Shown piece after piece: positions 9,104-18,042 of a stretch of 64,000 nucleotides of DNA. Position 1 is the first letter of the stretch; every line of letters starts with the position of its first letter. The DNA is from Brevundimonas sp. (GTDB taxonomy: Bacteria > Pseudomonadota > Alphaproteobacteria > Caulobacterales > Caulobacteraceae), in the NCBI RefSeq assembly GCF_003248455.1, contig NZ_QFNM01000005.1, positions 1-64,000 of the forward strand, in the 5' to 3' direction. Under the pieces are notes generated by a model, which saw only the letters and a list, made by a program, of their open reading frames with translations, searched no databases and was not told the origin of the DNA. A program made the translations under genes and the position numbers.

Positions 9104-11872
9104 TTGACCGACGACAGCTACGAAAACGCCGCAACTCCGATCAACGGCCGGGGCGGCGGCTCCGACATTTCCACGATCACGATCGAGGACGAACTGAAGC
9201 GTTCGTACCTCGACTACGCCATGAGCGTGATCGTCAGCCGCGCCCTGCCGGACGCGCGCGACGGCCTGAAGCCGGTTCACCGTCGCATCCTGTATTCGAT
9301 GCACGATCTGAACATGACGCCGGAGCGCAGCTATTCGAAGTGCGCGCGCGTGGTCGGGGACGTGCTGGGCCGGTTCCACCCCCACGGCGACGCCTCGGTC
9401 TATATGGCCCTGGTGCGGATGGCCCAGCCCTTCTCGATGGGGCTGATGCTGGTCGACGGCCAGGGCAACTTCGGCTCGGTCGACGGCGATATGCCCGCCT
9501 CGATGCGTTACACCGAGGCCCGGATGGCCCCGGCGGCCGTGGCCCTGATGGCCGACATCGACAAGGACACCGTCGATTTCCAGCCCAACTACGACGAGAA
9601 GGAGCTGGAGCCGGTCGTCCTGCCGTCGCGCATCCCCAACCTGCTGGTCAATGGCGCGGGCGGCATCGCCGTGGGCATGGCGACCAACATCCCGCCGCAT
9701 AATCTGGGCGAGGTCGTGGACGCGGCCCTGGCCCTGCTGGACGATCCGAACGTGTCGGACGACGCGCTTCTGGACATCGTGCCCGGCCCGGACTTTCCGA
9801 CCGGCGGCGAGATCATGGGCCGCACGGCGCCGCGCAATGCGCTGCGCGACGGGCGCGGCTCGGTCATCGTGCGCGGCCGCGCCTCCATCGAGGAAATCCG
9901 CAAAGACCGCGAGGCCATCGTGGTCACGGAACTGCCCTATCAGGTCAATAAGCTGACCCTGATCGAACGCATCGCCGAAATGGTGCGCGAGAAGCGTCTG
10001 GAAGGGATTTCCGACGTCCGCGACGAATCCGACCGGCAGGGGATGCGGATCGTCATCGAACTGAAGCGCGACGCCTCGGGCGACGTGATCCTGAACCAGC
10101 TGTGGCGCTATACGGCCATGCAGAGCTCGTTCGGCGTCAACATGCTGGCGCTGAACCATGGCCGGCCCGAGCAGACGGGTCTGCGCGACCTGTTGCAGAT
10201 CTTCCTGGACTTCCGCGAGGAAGTCGTCGTCCGCCGCGTCAAGTACGAACTGAACAAGGCGCGCGACCGGGGCCACGTCCTGGTCGGTCTGGCCGTCGCC
10301 GTGGCCAATATCGACGAGGTGATCCACATCATCCGCTCCTCGGCCGATCCGACCGAGGCGCGCGAGCGGCTTCAGGGCAAGGCCTGGCCCGTGGGCGACA
10401 TGATGGCCCTGGTCGAACTGATCGCCGACCCGCGCACCGTGATCGTCGAGGGCGACAAGATCCGCCTGACCGACGAACAGGCCCGCGCCATCCTGGCCCT
10501 GACCCTGTCGCGCCTGACCGGCCTGGGCCGCGACGACATCTTCGGCGAGGCGCACGGCCTGGCCGGGACCATCCAGGGCCACCTGACCATACTGTCGGAC
10601 CGAAAGAACGTCCTGGCCATCATCCGCGACGACCTGATCGACGTGAAGGACAGGTTCGCGGTGCCCCGCCGCACCCTGATCGGGGAAGGCGACGGCGAGA
10701 TGGAGGACGAGGACCTGATCCCGCGCGAGGACATGGTCGTCACCGTCACCCACGGCGGCTACGTCAAGCGCGTGGCCCTGAACGCCTATCGGACCCAGCA
10801 TCGCGGCGGCAAGGGCCGTTCCGGCATGGCGATGAAGGACGAGGACGCCATCACCGGCGTCTTCAGCGCCTCGACCCACACGCCGGTCCTGTTCTTCGCC
10901 ACCAACGGCAAGGCCTACAAGCTGAAGACCTGGCGCCTGCCGCTGGGCAATCCGCAGTCGCGCGGCAAGGCGTTCGTCAACCTGCTGCCGATCGAACCGG
11001 GCGACAGCATCATGAACGTCCTGCCCCTGCCCGAGGACGAGGCGACCTGGGGCGACTACGACATCATGTTCGCCACCAGTTCCGGCGACGTGCGCCGCAA
11101 CAAGCTGTCGGATTTCGCCACCGTCAACCGCGCCGGCAAGATCGCCATGAAGCTGGAAGGCGACGACCGGATGGTCGGCGTCGGCCTGTGCACGGCGGAA
11201 GACGATGTGATGCTGACCACGGCGCTGGGCCGGGCGATCCGCTTCAAGGCCGACGACGTGCGGGTGTTCAAGGGACGGGATTCGACCGGCGTGCGGGGCG
11301 TGCGCCTGCAGGACGGGGACGAGGTCATCTCCATGGCCATTCTGGGCCGCGTGGATGCGACGCCGGAAGAACGCGCCGCCTACGTCAAACACGCCAACGC
11401 CATGCGCAAGGCCCTGGCCGGCGCCGAGGGCGAAGACGAGGCGGCCCCGGTCGAGGCCGACGACGAGGCCGCCGGCGACGCCGTCCTGTCGGTCGAACGC
11501 ATCGCCGAACTGGGCGCGGCCGAACAGTTCATCCTGACCGTCACCGAAACCGGCTTCGGCAAGCGGTCCTCGGCCTATGAATATCGGCGCACCGGACGCG
11601 GCGGCCAGGGGCTGACGGCCCACGGCCTGGGCGGACGCGCGGGCGACCGCCTGGCCGCCGCCTTCCCCGTCGAGGAGACGGACGACCTGCTGCTTGTCAC
11701 CTCGGGCGGCCAGATGATCCGCACCCGCATGGACCAGGTCCGCATCGTCGGCCGCTCCAGCCAGGGCGTCACCATCTTCCGCACCGGCAAGGACGAGAAG
11801 GTCGTCTCGGTCGAACGCCTGCCCGAGAGCGGCGGGGATGACGCGGAAGTTGAAACCGACACGCCTGAGTGA
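9104..11872 (+). CDS. gyrA: DNA gyrase subunit A
   Basis: Type II topoisomerase breakage-reunion subunit, 922 aa from a TTG start; no ATG exists before the conserved N-terminus. Catalytic Tyr136 is in SMRYTEAR (Tyr122 in E. coli numbering). The GyrA box near residue 565 reads QHRGGKG, and the C-terminal beta-pinwheel follows, interrupted by an acidic insertion (about residues 765-795). In the quinolone-resistance region HPHGDASVYM the E. coli Ser83 position is Ala97 and the Asp87 position is Met101, which predicts intrinsic low quinolone susceptibility. The gene stands alone, with a hairpin repeat after the stop. Confidence 0.97.
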   Translation: MTDDSYENAATPINGRGGGSDISTITIEDELKRSYLDYAMSVIVSRALPDARDGLKPVHRRILYSMHDLNMTPERSYSKCARVVGDVLGRFHPHGDASVYMALVRMAQPFSMGLMLVDGQGNFGSVDGDMPASMRYTEARMAPAAVALMADIDKDTVDFQPNYDEKELEPVVLPSRIPNLLVNGAGGIAVGMATNIPPHNLGEVVDAALALLDDPNVSDDALLDIVPGPDFPTGGEIMGRTAPRNALRDGRGSVIVRGRASIEEIRKDREAIVVTELPYQVNKLTLIERIAEMVREKRLEGISDVRDESDRQGMRIVIELKRDASGDVILNQLWRYTAMQSSFGVNMLALNHGRPEQTGLRDLLQIFLDFREEVVVRRVKYELNKARDRGHVLVGLAVAVANIDEVIHIIRSSADPTEARERLQGKAWPVGDMMALVELIADPRTVIVEGDKIRLTDEQARAILALTLSRLTGLGRDDIFGEAHGLAGTIQGHLTILSDRKNVLAIIRDDLIDVKDRFAVPRRTLIGEGDGEMEDEDLIPREDMVVTVTHGGYVKRVALNAYRTQHRGGKGRSGMAMKDEDAITGVFSASTHTPVLFFATNGKAYKLKTWRLPLGNPQSRGKAFVNLLPIEPGDSIMNVLPLPEDEATWGDYDIMFATSSGDVRRNKLSDFATVNRAGKIAMKLEGDDRMVGVGLCTAEDDVMLTTALGRAIRFKADDVRVFKGRDSTGVRGVRLQDGDEVISMAILGRVDATPEERAAYVKHANAMRKALAGAEGEDEAAPVEADDEAAGDAVLSVERIAELGAAEQFILTVTETGFGKRSSAYEYRRTGRGGQGLTAHGLGGRAGDRLAAAFPVEETDDLLLVTSGGQMIRTRMDQVRIVGRSSQGVTIFRTGKDEKVVSVERLPESGGDDAEVETDTPE

Positions 11873-11883
11873 TTGATATTGCG

Positions 11884-11912
11884 CCCCTCTCCCCGCATGG
11901 TGGGGAGAGGGG
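11884..11912. repeat. 11-bp perfect hairpin after gyrA
   Basis: Stems 11884-11894 (CCCCTCTCCCC) and 11902-11912 with a 7-base loop. No T tract follows in either direction. Its C/T-rich arm resembles the arms of the palindrome at 20688-20850, so it is better read as a short repeat element than as a classical terminator. Confidence 0.6.
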
Positions 11913-11917
11913 GCTCT

Positions 11918-12694
11918 ATGATACGCTATATATGTTTTGTGCTGCTGTTCCTTGTGACGGCATGCGCCATGCCGACCGCCGATCCGGCTCGCGAAGATCA
12001 GGCGGATAGAGCTTACGGCTATGTCGCTTCCGGTGACGAAAAGGGCTTGGCCGCGATAGCGACTGACGGTTTGAAGGCTAATCTGAACGGCGATGTGTTG
12101 GAGCAGTTGAAAGGCTTTGGATCCGTCCAAAAGCCGGAGGCCGCCAAGACCGTTCAATGGCAGTCCAGCTTCACGCCACAGACCAGCGCCTACAAGGTTG
12201 TTCGCGAGTACGGCTATCCGGACAAGGTCGTTCAGTTCGAAACGCTTATGGTGCGCGGATCTGGGGGAGCATGGCAGGTGGAGGCCGTGCACATCAACAG
12301 CTTCACCGCCGCCCAGATAGCTTTGGGGCGCTTTACGATCGCGAACAGATCGCCACTTCACTATTTCGTCTTGGCCGCACTGGTGGTCACGCCACTCATC
12401 TGTCTCGTCACTGTTGGGGTTGCGGCATTCCGGCGGAGGTGGGGCTGGATGGTCGCCTGCCTGTTCGGTGTCGGTCAGGTGTCGTTCAACTGGGCGACCG
12501 GGGCGATCCAGTTTCAAGCCTTGCAGTTCGCCGTACTTGGCGCTGGCCTCGTGAAGGGGCCGCTCATCACAGACGCGTGGGTCATGTTCTTCGCCCTGCC
12601 GCTTCCGGCGATCTTCTTCTGGATCTTGAAGAAATGGCGGCCAAAACCGATGCGCAAACCCAAGAAGCCCACAGTCACGCAGTCGGTTGAATGA
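11918..12694 (+). CDS. Lipoprotein-like protein with C-terminal membrane helices
   Basis: Not recognised. 258 aa from the ATG giving MIRYICFVLLFLVTAC; lipobox VTAC at residues 13-16. A soluble region of about 120 residues is followed by three hydrophobic segments (about 145-170, 178-200 and 205-240) and a Lys/Pro-rich tail. A sampled stretch is near 50% GC, well below the neighbouring genes, and codon choice includes many AT-ending codons, which suggests recent acquisition. Its last four bases overlap the start of the aminotransferase gene (ATGA). Confidence 0.72.
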   Translation: MIRYICFVLLFLVTACAMPTADPAREDQADRAYGYVASGDEKGLAAIATDGLKANLNGDVLEQLKGFGSVQKPEAAKTVQWQSSFTPQTSAYKVVREYGYPDKVVQFETLMVRGSGGAWQVEAVHINSFTAAQIALGRFTIANRSPLHYFVLAALVVTPLICLVTVGVAAFRRRWGWMVACLFGVGQVSFNWATGAIQFQALQFAVLGAGLVKGPLITDAWVMFFALPLPAIFFWILKKWRPKPMRKPKKPTVTQSVE

Positions 12695-13488
12695 CGATCC
12701 TGATCGACGGCCGCCCTGCCACGACCGAGGACCTGACCCATCAGGCTCTCGTCAACTACGGCGCCTATACCTCCTTCCGCGTGGAGCAGGGGGGCGTGCG
12801 CGGTCTCGACCTGCATCTGACCCGGTTGGAGCAGGCGGCAGTCGAACTGTTCGGGGAAAGTCCCGGCGAGGCTGAGCTGCGCCGCCTGATGGCGCTGGCG
12901 GTGGATGGACGGGACGCCTGCTGGCTGCGGGTCAGTCTCTTCGCGCCCGAGATCGGTCACCGCAATCCATCCTTCGTGGGCCGGCCCAGGGTGATGACTG
13001 TGGTCTCGCCTCCGCCGCCGCCTCTGGCGACCAGCATGAGGGTGACGACCGTGCCTCATGTCCGCGAGGCGGCGCATCTGAAACACGTCGCCACCTTCGG
13101 CCAGACCCGGGCGCGTCGGGCCGCCCGCGCGGCCGGGTTCGACGACGTGCTGTTCATCGACGATCAGGGCTGCGTCTCCGAGGGGGCGACCTGGAATATC
13201 GGCTTCATCCAGGGCGACCGGATCGTCTGGCCCCAGGCCCTCATGCTGGCGGGCGTGACCCAGAGCCTGATCCAGCGGGGGCTGGAGGAAGCGGGTCTGT
13301 CGTCGGAAATCCGGCCGGTGCGTCTGGACGAGGCTGGAACCCTGGACGGCGCCTTCCTGTGCAACGCCGCCACGCCGGTCTGTCCGATCACCGCCATCGG
13401 CGATGTGACCTTTGCCGCTGACCCGGCGATCCTGAGCAGGCTGGAACGCGCCTGGTCATCGCAGCCGCCTCAACCTGTCGCGGTTTAA
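12691..13488 (+). CDS. Class IV (branched-chain/D-amino acid type) aminotransferase
   Basis: PLP-dependent fold-type IV aminotransferase family, 265 aa. The probable PLP lysine is in HLKHVATFGQ (about residue 131), and the family motif with the conserved Glu is VSEGATWNIGFI (about residues 161-172). It is shorter than typical IlvE, so a role as an amino-acid aminotransferase or aminodeoxychorismate lyase-like enzyme is possible; the substrate is not predicted. It overlaps the upstream low-GC gene by 4 bases but its own composition is normal for the genome. Confidence 0.85.
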   Translation: MTILIDGRPATTEDLTHQALVNYGAYTSFRVEQGGVRGLDLHLTRLEQAAVELFGESPGEAELRRLMALAVDGRDACWLRVSLFAPEIGHRNPSFVGRPRVMTVVSPPPPPLATSMRVTTVPHVREAAHLKHVATFGQTRARRAARAAGFDDVLFIDDQGCVSEGATWNIGFIQGDRIVWPQALMLAGVTQSLIQRGLEEAGLSSEIRPVRLDEAGTLDGAFLCNAATPVCPITAIGDVTFAADPAILSRLERAWSSQPPQPVAV

Positions 13489-13579
13489 GGCGATGACGAA
13501 GCCGTCAGCAGCCTAGGCCGCTGATTTCGCACCTGCTAAGTCACGCCGAACGACAGGCGACAGGCTGGGGAGAAACGCC

Positions 13580-14068
13580 ATGCGCATCGGACTTTATCCG
13601 GGCACCTTCGACCCGGTGACGAACGGGCACACCGACATCATCAAACGGGCGCTGAAGCTTGTCGACCGGATCGTGATCGGCGTGGCGCGCAACGACGAGA
13701 AGGGACCGCTGTTCACGACCGACGAACGGGTCCAGATGCTTCAGGCCGAGGTCGCGGGCCTGGGCGGCGACATCGTCGTCCAGCCGTTTTCGAACCTGCT
13801 GATGCATTTCGCCGAAGAGCTGAACGCCAACGTCATCATCCGGGGTTTGCGCGCGGTCGCCGACTTCGAATACGAGTTCCAGATGACGGCCATGAACCAG
13901 CGCCTCAATCAGGACATCGAGACCGTATTCCTGATGGCCGATCCGCGGCATCAGGCCATCGCCTCGCGGCTGGTCAAGGAAATCGCCCGTCTGGACGGCG
14001 CGATCGACAGTTTCGTCAGCCCCGCCATCGCCGCGCGCGTGCGGGACAAGGTCAAGCACGGGATTTGA
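13580..14068 (+). CDS. coaD: Phosphopantetheine adenylyltransferase
   Basis: Transfers AMP from ATP to 4'-phosphopantetheine in the penultimate step of CoA synthesis. 162 aa, the usual length. The nucleotidyltransferase signature is at the N-terminus (LYPGTFDPVTNGH, with the TNGH motif at 14-17), and NVIIRGLRAVADFEYEFQM is the substrate-binding helix region. A GGGGAGAA ribosome site precedes the ATG. It is followed closely by two secreted cyclophilins. Confidence 0.97.
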   Translation: MRIGLYPGTFDPVTNGHTDIIKRALKLVDRIVIGVARNDEKGPLFTTDERVQMLQAEVAGLGGDIVVQPFSNLLMHFAEELNANVIIRGLRAVADFEYEFQMTAMNQRLNQDIETVFLMADPRHQAIASRLVKEIARLDGAIDSFVSPAIAARVRDKVKHGI

Positions 14069-14076
14069 GAGAGACT

Positions 14077-14964
14077 ATGCGTAAGGCGATCATCGCGGCC
14101 GGCCTCGGCGTCCTTCTGGCTTCCAGCGCGGTCCAGGCCCAGACGGCCGCCCCAGCCGTCGCCCCAGCCGTCGCCCCAGTCGTCGCCTCGCCCGGCGACT
14201 GGCGCGCCGTCGCGCCCGAAAACCTCCTGGTCATCGACACCGCCAAGGGGCGCATCCTGGTGGAGCTGATCCCGGTCGCGGCGCCCAACCACGCCGAACG
14301 CATCCGCACCCTGGCCAATCAGGGCTTCTACGACGGACTGAAGTTCCACCGCGTCATCCCCGGCTTCATGGCCCAGACCGGAGACCCCAAGGGCACGGGC
14401 GAGGGGGGCAGCGATCTGCCCGACCTGAAGGCCGAGTTCAGCTTCCGCCGCGGCCGCGACGCCGGCTTCGTCGCCGTTCCGAGCTCGGGCGCAGGTGTGC
14501 GCGGCCTGGTCGGCGACCTGCCTGTCCAGACCCAGCCCGACGCCCAGATGATGGTCACGGCCGACTTCAAGGTCGACGCCCATGGCCTGTTCTGCCCTGG
14601 CGTCCTGGGCATGGCGCGGGCGGGTTCGCCGGACAGCGCCAACAGCCAGTTCTTCCTGATGATGGGCGCCCGCGATCAGCTGGACGGCGTCTATACCGCC
14701 TTCGGCCGCGTGGTGTCGGGCATGGATGTGCTGGACAAGCTCAAGAAGGGCTCGGAGGCCGAGGACGGCAAGGTGAGCGATCCCGACGTCATGACGCAGG
14801 TCCGCATGGCCTCGGCCCTGCCGGAGGAGCGGCGCCCGACCGTGCGGGTGCTGAACGCCGGCAGCGCGGCCTTCGCCGAGCGGATCGCCGCGGCCCGCGC
14901 CGCGCGCGGCGCCGCCTTCAGCATTTGCGACGTCCAGCCGGTCGCCGAGGTCGTCGGCGGCTGA
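14077..14964 (+). CDS. Periplasmic cyclophilin-type peptidyl-prolyl isomerase
   Basis: 295 aa. Sec signal peptide ending near VQAQ (residues about 20-23), a Pro/Ala/Val repeat, then a cyclophilin domain (about residues 45-260). Core motifs include KFHRVIPGFMAQTGDPKGTG and NSQFFLMM. An insertion between these two motifs makes it longer than E. coli PpiA. It catalyses cis-trans proline isomerisation during folding of exported proteins. The start is the ATG after GAGAGA; a second ATG 12 bases upstream would disturb the signal peptide. It is the first of a tandem pair. Confidence 0.93.
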   Translation: MRKAIIAAGLGVLLASSAVQAQTAAPAVAPAVAPVVASPGDWRAVAPENLLVIDTAKGRILVELIPVAAPNHAERIRTLANQGFYDGLKFHRVIPGFMAQTGDPKGTGEGGSDLPDLKAEFSFRRGRDAGFVAVPSSGAGVRGLVGDLPVQTQPDAQMMVTADFKVDAHGLFCPGVLGMARAGSPDSANSQFFLMMGARDQLDGVYTAFGRVVSGMDVLDKLKKGSEAEDGKVSDPDVMTQVRMASALPEERRPTVRVLNAGSAAFAERIAAARAARGAAFSICDVQPVAEVVGG

Positions 14965-14987
14965 GACGATCATAGGGGGCAGGGGAC

Positions 14988-15866
14988 ATGGTTCGAAACG
15001 TACTGACGGCGGCGGTCGTGGCCGCCCTTCTTTCCGGCCCGGCGCTGGCGCAGGAGGCCGCGCCGCCCGCGCCCCCTCCGCCGCCTCCGGCCCCGACCGA
15101 CTGGCGCGCCATCGCCCCCGGCGACCTTCTGGTCGTCGACACGACCAAGGGGCGCATCCTGGTCGAGCTGGCGCCCGAACTGGCTCCCGCCCACGTGGAT
15201 CGCATCAAGCTGCTGGCTGCGCGGGGCTTTTACGACAACCTGGCCTGGCACCGGGTGATCGACTGGTTCATGGCCCAGACCGGCGATCCCCTGGGCACGG
15301 GCGAGGGCCAGAGCTGGTATCCCGACCTGAAGGGAGAGTTCACCTTCCGCCGCGGCCCCGACATGGCCTTCATCCCCGTCGCCGCGCCGACCGGCGCCCT
15401 GGTCGGCTTCGTCCGCTCCGTGCCGGTCCAGACCCAGCCCGACGACCTGATGGCCGGCACCGGCGACAAGAAGGTGCACGGCTGGGGCCTGTATTGCCCC
15501 GGCGTCGCCGGCATGGCGCGCGACGAGGGCAATGACACCGCCAACAGCCAGTTCTTCCTGATGCGCCAGGCCTATCCCGCGCTGGACAAGCGCTACACCG
15601 TCTGGGGCCGCGTGGTTTCGGGACTCGACGTGGTGCGCGCCCTGAAGGCCAGTCCCAACCCCGACGGAATCGTGACCGAGCCGGATCGCATGACCCGCGT
15701 GCGCCTGGCCTCGGACCTGCCCGAGGCCGAGCGTCCGGCGGTGCGGATGATGAACACCGCCTCCGCCGCCTTCCGCGCCCTGGCCGAACAGGCGCGTCAG
15801 GCCAAGGGGGCCGACTTCTCCGTCTGCGATATAGACGTGCCCGTGCAGGTCACGCCGGGGGCGTGA
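14988..15866 (+). CDS. Periplasmic cyclophilin-type peptidyl-prolyl isomerase (paralogue)
   Basis: 292 aa, with the same layout as the preceding gene: signal peptide ending at about ALAQ, a Pro-rich linker, and a cyclophilin domain with WHRVIDWFMAQTGDPLGTG and NSQFFLMRQ. The central insertion and the C-terminal tail ending in a VCDIDV-like motif are shared with its neighbour, so the pair arose by tandem duplication. The linker is a poly-Pro run rather than Ala/Pro/Val. It converges with the Ppx/GppA gene, 4 bases away. Confidence 0.93.
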   Translation: MVRNVLTAAVVAALLSGPALAQEAAPPAPPPPPPAPTDWRAIAPGDLLVVDTTKGRILVELAPELAPAHVDRIKLLAARGFYDNLAWHRVIDWFMAQTGDPLGTGEGQSWYPDLKGEFTFRRGPDMAFIPVAAPTGALVGFVRSVPVQTQPDDLMAGTGDKKVHGWGLYCPGVAGMARDEGNDTANSQFFLMRQAYPALDKRYTVWGRVVSGLDVVRALKASPNPDGIVTEPDRMTRVRLASDLPEAERPAVRMMNTASAAFRALAEQARQAKGADFSVCDIDVPVQVTPGA

Positions 15867-15870
15867 ACTT

Positions 15871-16968
15871 TCAGGCCGCCGAAGCCCGTCCCCGCCCGCG
15901 CCGACGGCGGCGACGGCGCGGCGGCTTCTGCTCCTCGCGCATCCTTTGCAGCAGCAGACCCTCGCGCAGACCCCGGTCGGCCACCCGCACCCGTTCGGAC
16001 GGCCAGGCGCGCTGGATCGCCTCCAGGATCGCCGCCCCGGCCAGCACCAGATCGGCGCGATCGGGGCCGATGCAGGCCTCGCGCGCCCGGCCGTCCGGCC
16101 CCAGGGCCTTCAGCCGGTCCGCCGCCGCCTCGCAGTCGCTCCGCGTCATCCACAGCCCGTCGACCCGGTCGCGGTTGTAGCGCGGCAGTTTCAGGTGGAT
16201 GCCGGCCAGGCTGGTGATCGCCCCGGACGTGCCGATCAGATGCGCCCGATCCCGCGCAAGCAGGGCCAGCATCCCCGCATCCTGGATCCCGCCAGCCGCC
16301 AGGGCCGCGCCCATGTCGGCGACCATGGCCTCGTACCAGCTATCGCCCGCATTCGCCGGTTCCGGGTGGCGTTCGGCCAGGGAGACGACGCCCAGCGGCG
16401 CCGACATCCAGCCGGTGGTCCGCCACTGGGTCTCCTCGCGCTTCAGCCACGACAGTTCGGTCGAGCCGCCGCCCACGTCGATGATGACCACCCCCTCGGC
16501 CCGTGGGTCGATCAGGTTCAGGCAGCCCTCGACCGCCAGCCGCGCCTCCTCGGCCGGGTCGATGATGCGCAGGCGAAGCCCGGTGCCCCTGCGCACCCGG
16601 TCGATGAAGTCCGCACCGTTTTCGGCGGCGCGGCAGGCCTGGGTGGCGACGGCGCTGAGCCGGGCGGAATCCACGCCCTTCCTGACGATCCGTTCCGCGC
16701 ACAGGGCCAGGGCGTCATAGGCCCGATCCATCGCCTGGGGGTCCAGCCGCCCGCTGCGCGTCAGGCCCTCGCCCAGGCGCACGATGCGGCTGAAACTGTC
16801 CACCACGCGAAAGCCGTCGCGCGACGGCCGCGCGATCAGCAGCCGACAATTATTGGTCCCCAGATCGAGCGCGCCATACAGCGGCGCATCCCGACCCGAC
16901 GCATCCCGCGGACGGGAAGGCTGGGACCGCTCGTCGCGCCGTCGGGGCGCGCCGGGGGTCTCCGGCAT
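15871..16968 (-). CDS. Ppx/GppA family phosphatase
   Basis: Exopolyphosphatase or guanosine pentaphosphate phosphatase of the actin-like ATPase fold, 365 aa. Signature elements are YGALDLGTNNCRLLIA (phosphate-1 loop, residues about 29-44), VIIDVGGGSTELSW (phosphate-2) and GTSGAITSLAG (adenosine motif). The single-domain length agrees with short alphaproteobacterial members lacking the HD-like C-terminal domain. The tail is strongly basic (RRRRRRRGRG). Whether polyphosphate or pppGpp is the main substrate cannot be told. Confidence 0.92.
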   Translation of the reverse strand: MPETPGAPRRRDERSQPSRPRDASGRDAPLYGALDLGTNNCRLLIARPSRDGFRVVDSFSRIVRLGEGLTRSGRLDPQAMDRAYDALALCAERIVRKGVDSARLSAVATQACRAAENGADFIDRVRRGTGLRLRIIDPAEEARLAVEGCLNLIDPRAEGVVIIDVGGGSTELSWLKREETQWRTTGWMSAPLGVVSLAERHPEPANAGDSWYEAMVADMGAALAAGGIQDAGMLALLARDRAHLIGTSGAITSLAGIHLKLPRYNRDRVDGLWMTRSDCEAAADRLKALGPDGRAREACIGPDRADLVLAGAAILEAIQRAWPSERVRVADRGLREGLLLQRMREEQKPPRRRRRRRGRGRASAA

Positions 16969-17160
16969 GGGTCGTCATTCCGATGTGGGCGGTCCGAAGC
17001 GGCGCCCGTCCCCGTCAGCCTAGCGCGCCGGGATCGTCCGCGCCAAGCCATTCTGTCACGAAGATGAACGGCCGGCGGAAGTCGACTTCGTCGCCTGTGC
17101 GCACGGCGGTGGAAGGGGCGGGCGCTCCTCGCTAGAGTGGCGAAAAATGAGGAGCGTCCG

Positions 17161-18036
17161 ATGTCCGATTTCGAGCATGTCTTCGAACAGCCGCCCGAGG
17201 GCGCGGCCGCCGATTGGACCATCCCCCAGAACTGGGCCGCCTACACCGAGGTCGAGCATCGGACCTGGGACACGCTTTACGCCCGCCAGATGGAGATTCT
17301 GCCCGGTCGCGCCTGCGACGCCTTTCTGAACGGGCTGAAGGCGCTGGACCTCAACGCCGGCGGCATCCCCGATTTCGAGGCGATCAATCCCAGGCTCCAG
17401 GCCCTGACCGGCTGGACCGTGGTCTGCGTGCCGGGGCTGGTGCCGGACGAGGTCTTCTTCGACCACCTGGCCAACCGCCGCTTCGTCTCGGGCCAATTCA
17501 TCAGGAAACCGGACCAACTGGACTATCTGCAGGAGCCGGACATCTTCCACGACGTCTTCGGCCATGTGCCCATGCTGACCGACCCGGATTTCGCCGCCTA
17601 TATGGAGGCCTACGGCAAGGGCGGACAGCGGGCCGCCGGCCTGGGCATGCTGCCGAACCTGGCGCGGCTTTATTGGTACACGGTCGAGTTCGGCCTGATG
17701 CGGGAGGCGGGGGGCTTGCGCATCTATGGGGCCGGCATCGTCTCGTCGGCGACCGAGAGCGTCTTCGCCCTGGACGATCCGTCGCCGAACCGGCTGGGCT
17801 TCGACCTTGAGCGGGTGATGCGGACGCTCTATCGGATCGACGACTTCCAGCAGGTCTATTTCGTCATCGATGGGCTCGAGGCGCTGAAGAACGAGACGCT
17901 GAAGGATTTCGGCCCGGTCTATGAGGCGTTGAAGGGCCAGGACGACATCGCCATCGACGCCGTCCTGCCGACCGACCAGGTCTTCACCCGCGGAACCCAG
18001 GCCTACGCCGGCAAGGGCGGGCGGTTCGCCGCCTGA
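17161..18036 (+). CDS. phhA: Phenylalanine 4-monooxygenase
   Basis: Pterin- and Fe(II)-dependent hydroxylase converting phenylalanine to tyrosine. 291 aa, the length of single-domain bacterial enzymes. The iron ligands are His130 and His135 (IFHDVFGHVPML) and Glu176 (YWYTVEFGLM). The ATG at 17161 follows a GAGGAGCG ribosome site; an upstream in-frame ATG has none. No phhB (pterin carbinolamine dehydratase) or regulator is adjacent. Confidence 0.96.
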   Translation: MSDFEHVFEQPPEGAAADWTIPQNWAAYTEVEHRTWDTLYARQMEILPGRACDAFLNGLKALDLNAGGIPDFEAINPRLQALTGWTVVCVPGLVPDEVFFDHLANRRFVSGQFIRKPDQLDYLQEPDIFHDVFGHVPMLTDPDFAAYMEAYGKGGQRAAGLGMLPNLARLYWYTVEFGLMREAGGLRIYGAGIVSSATESVFALDDPSPNRLGFDLERVMRTLYRIDDFQQVYFVIDGLEALKNETLKDFGPVYEALKGQDDIAIDAVLPTDQVFTRGTQAYAGKGGRFAA

Positions 18037-18042
18037 CCGACG

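Noticed and set aside
11884..11912. Rho-independent terminator of gyrA
   Set aside because: A strong hairpin, but no T tract on either strand, and it resembles repeat arms found elsewhere in the window.
9047..12517. Long minus-strand open frame opposite gyrA
   Set aside because: Complete overlap with an unmistakable gyrA; composition typical of a shadow frame.
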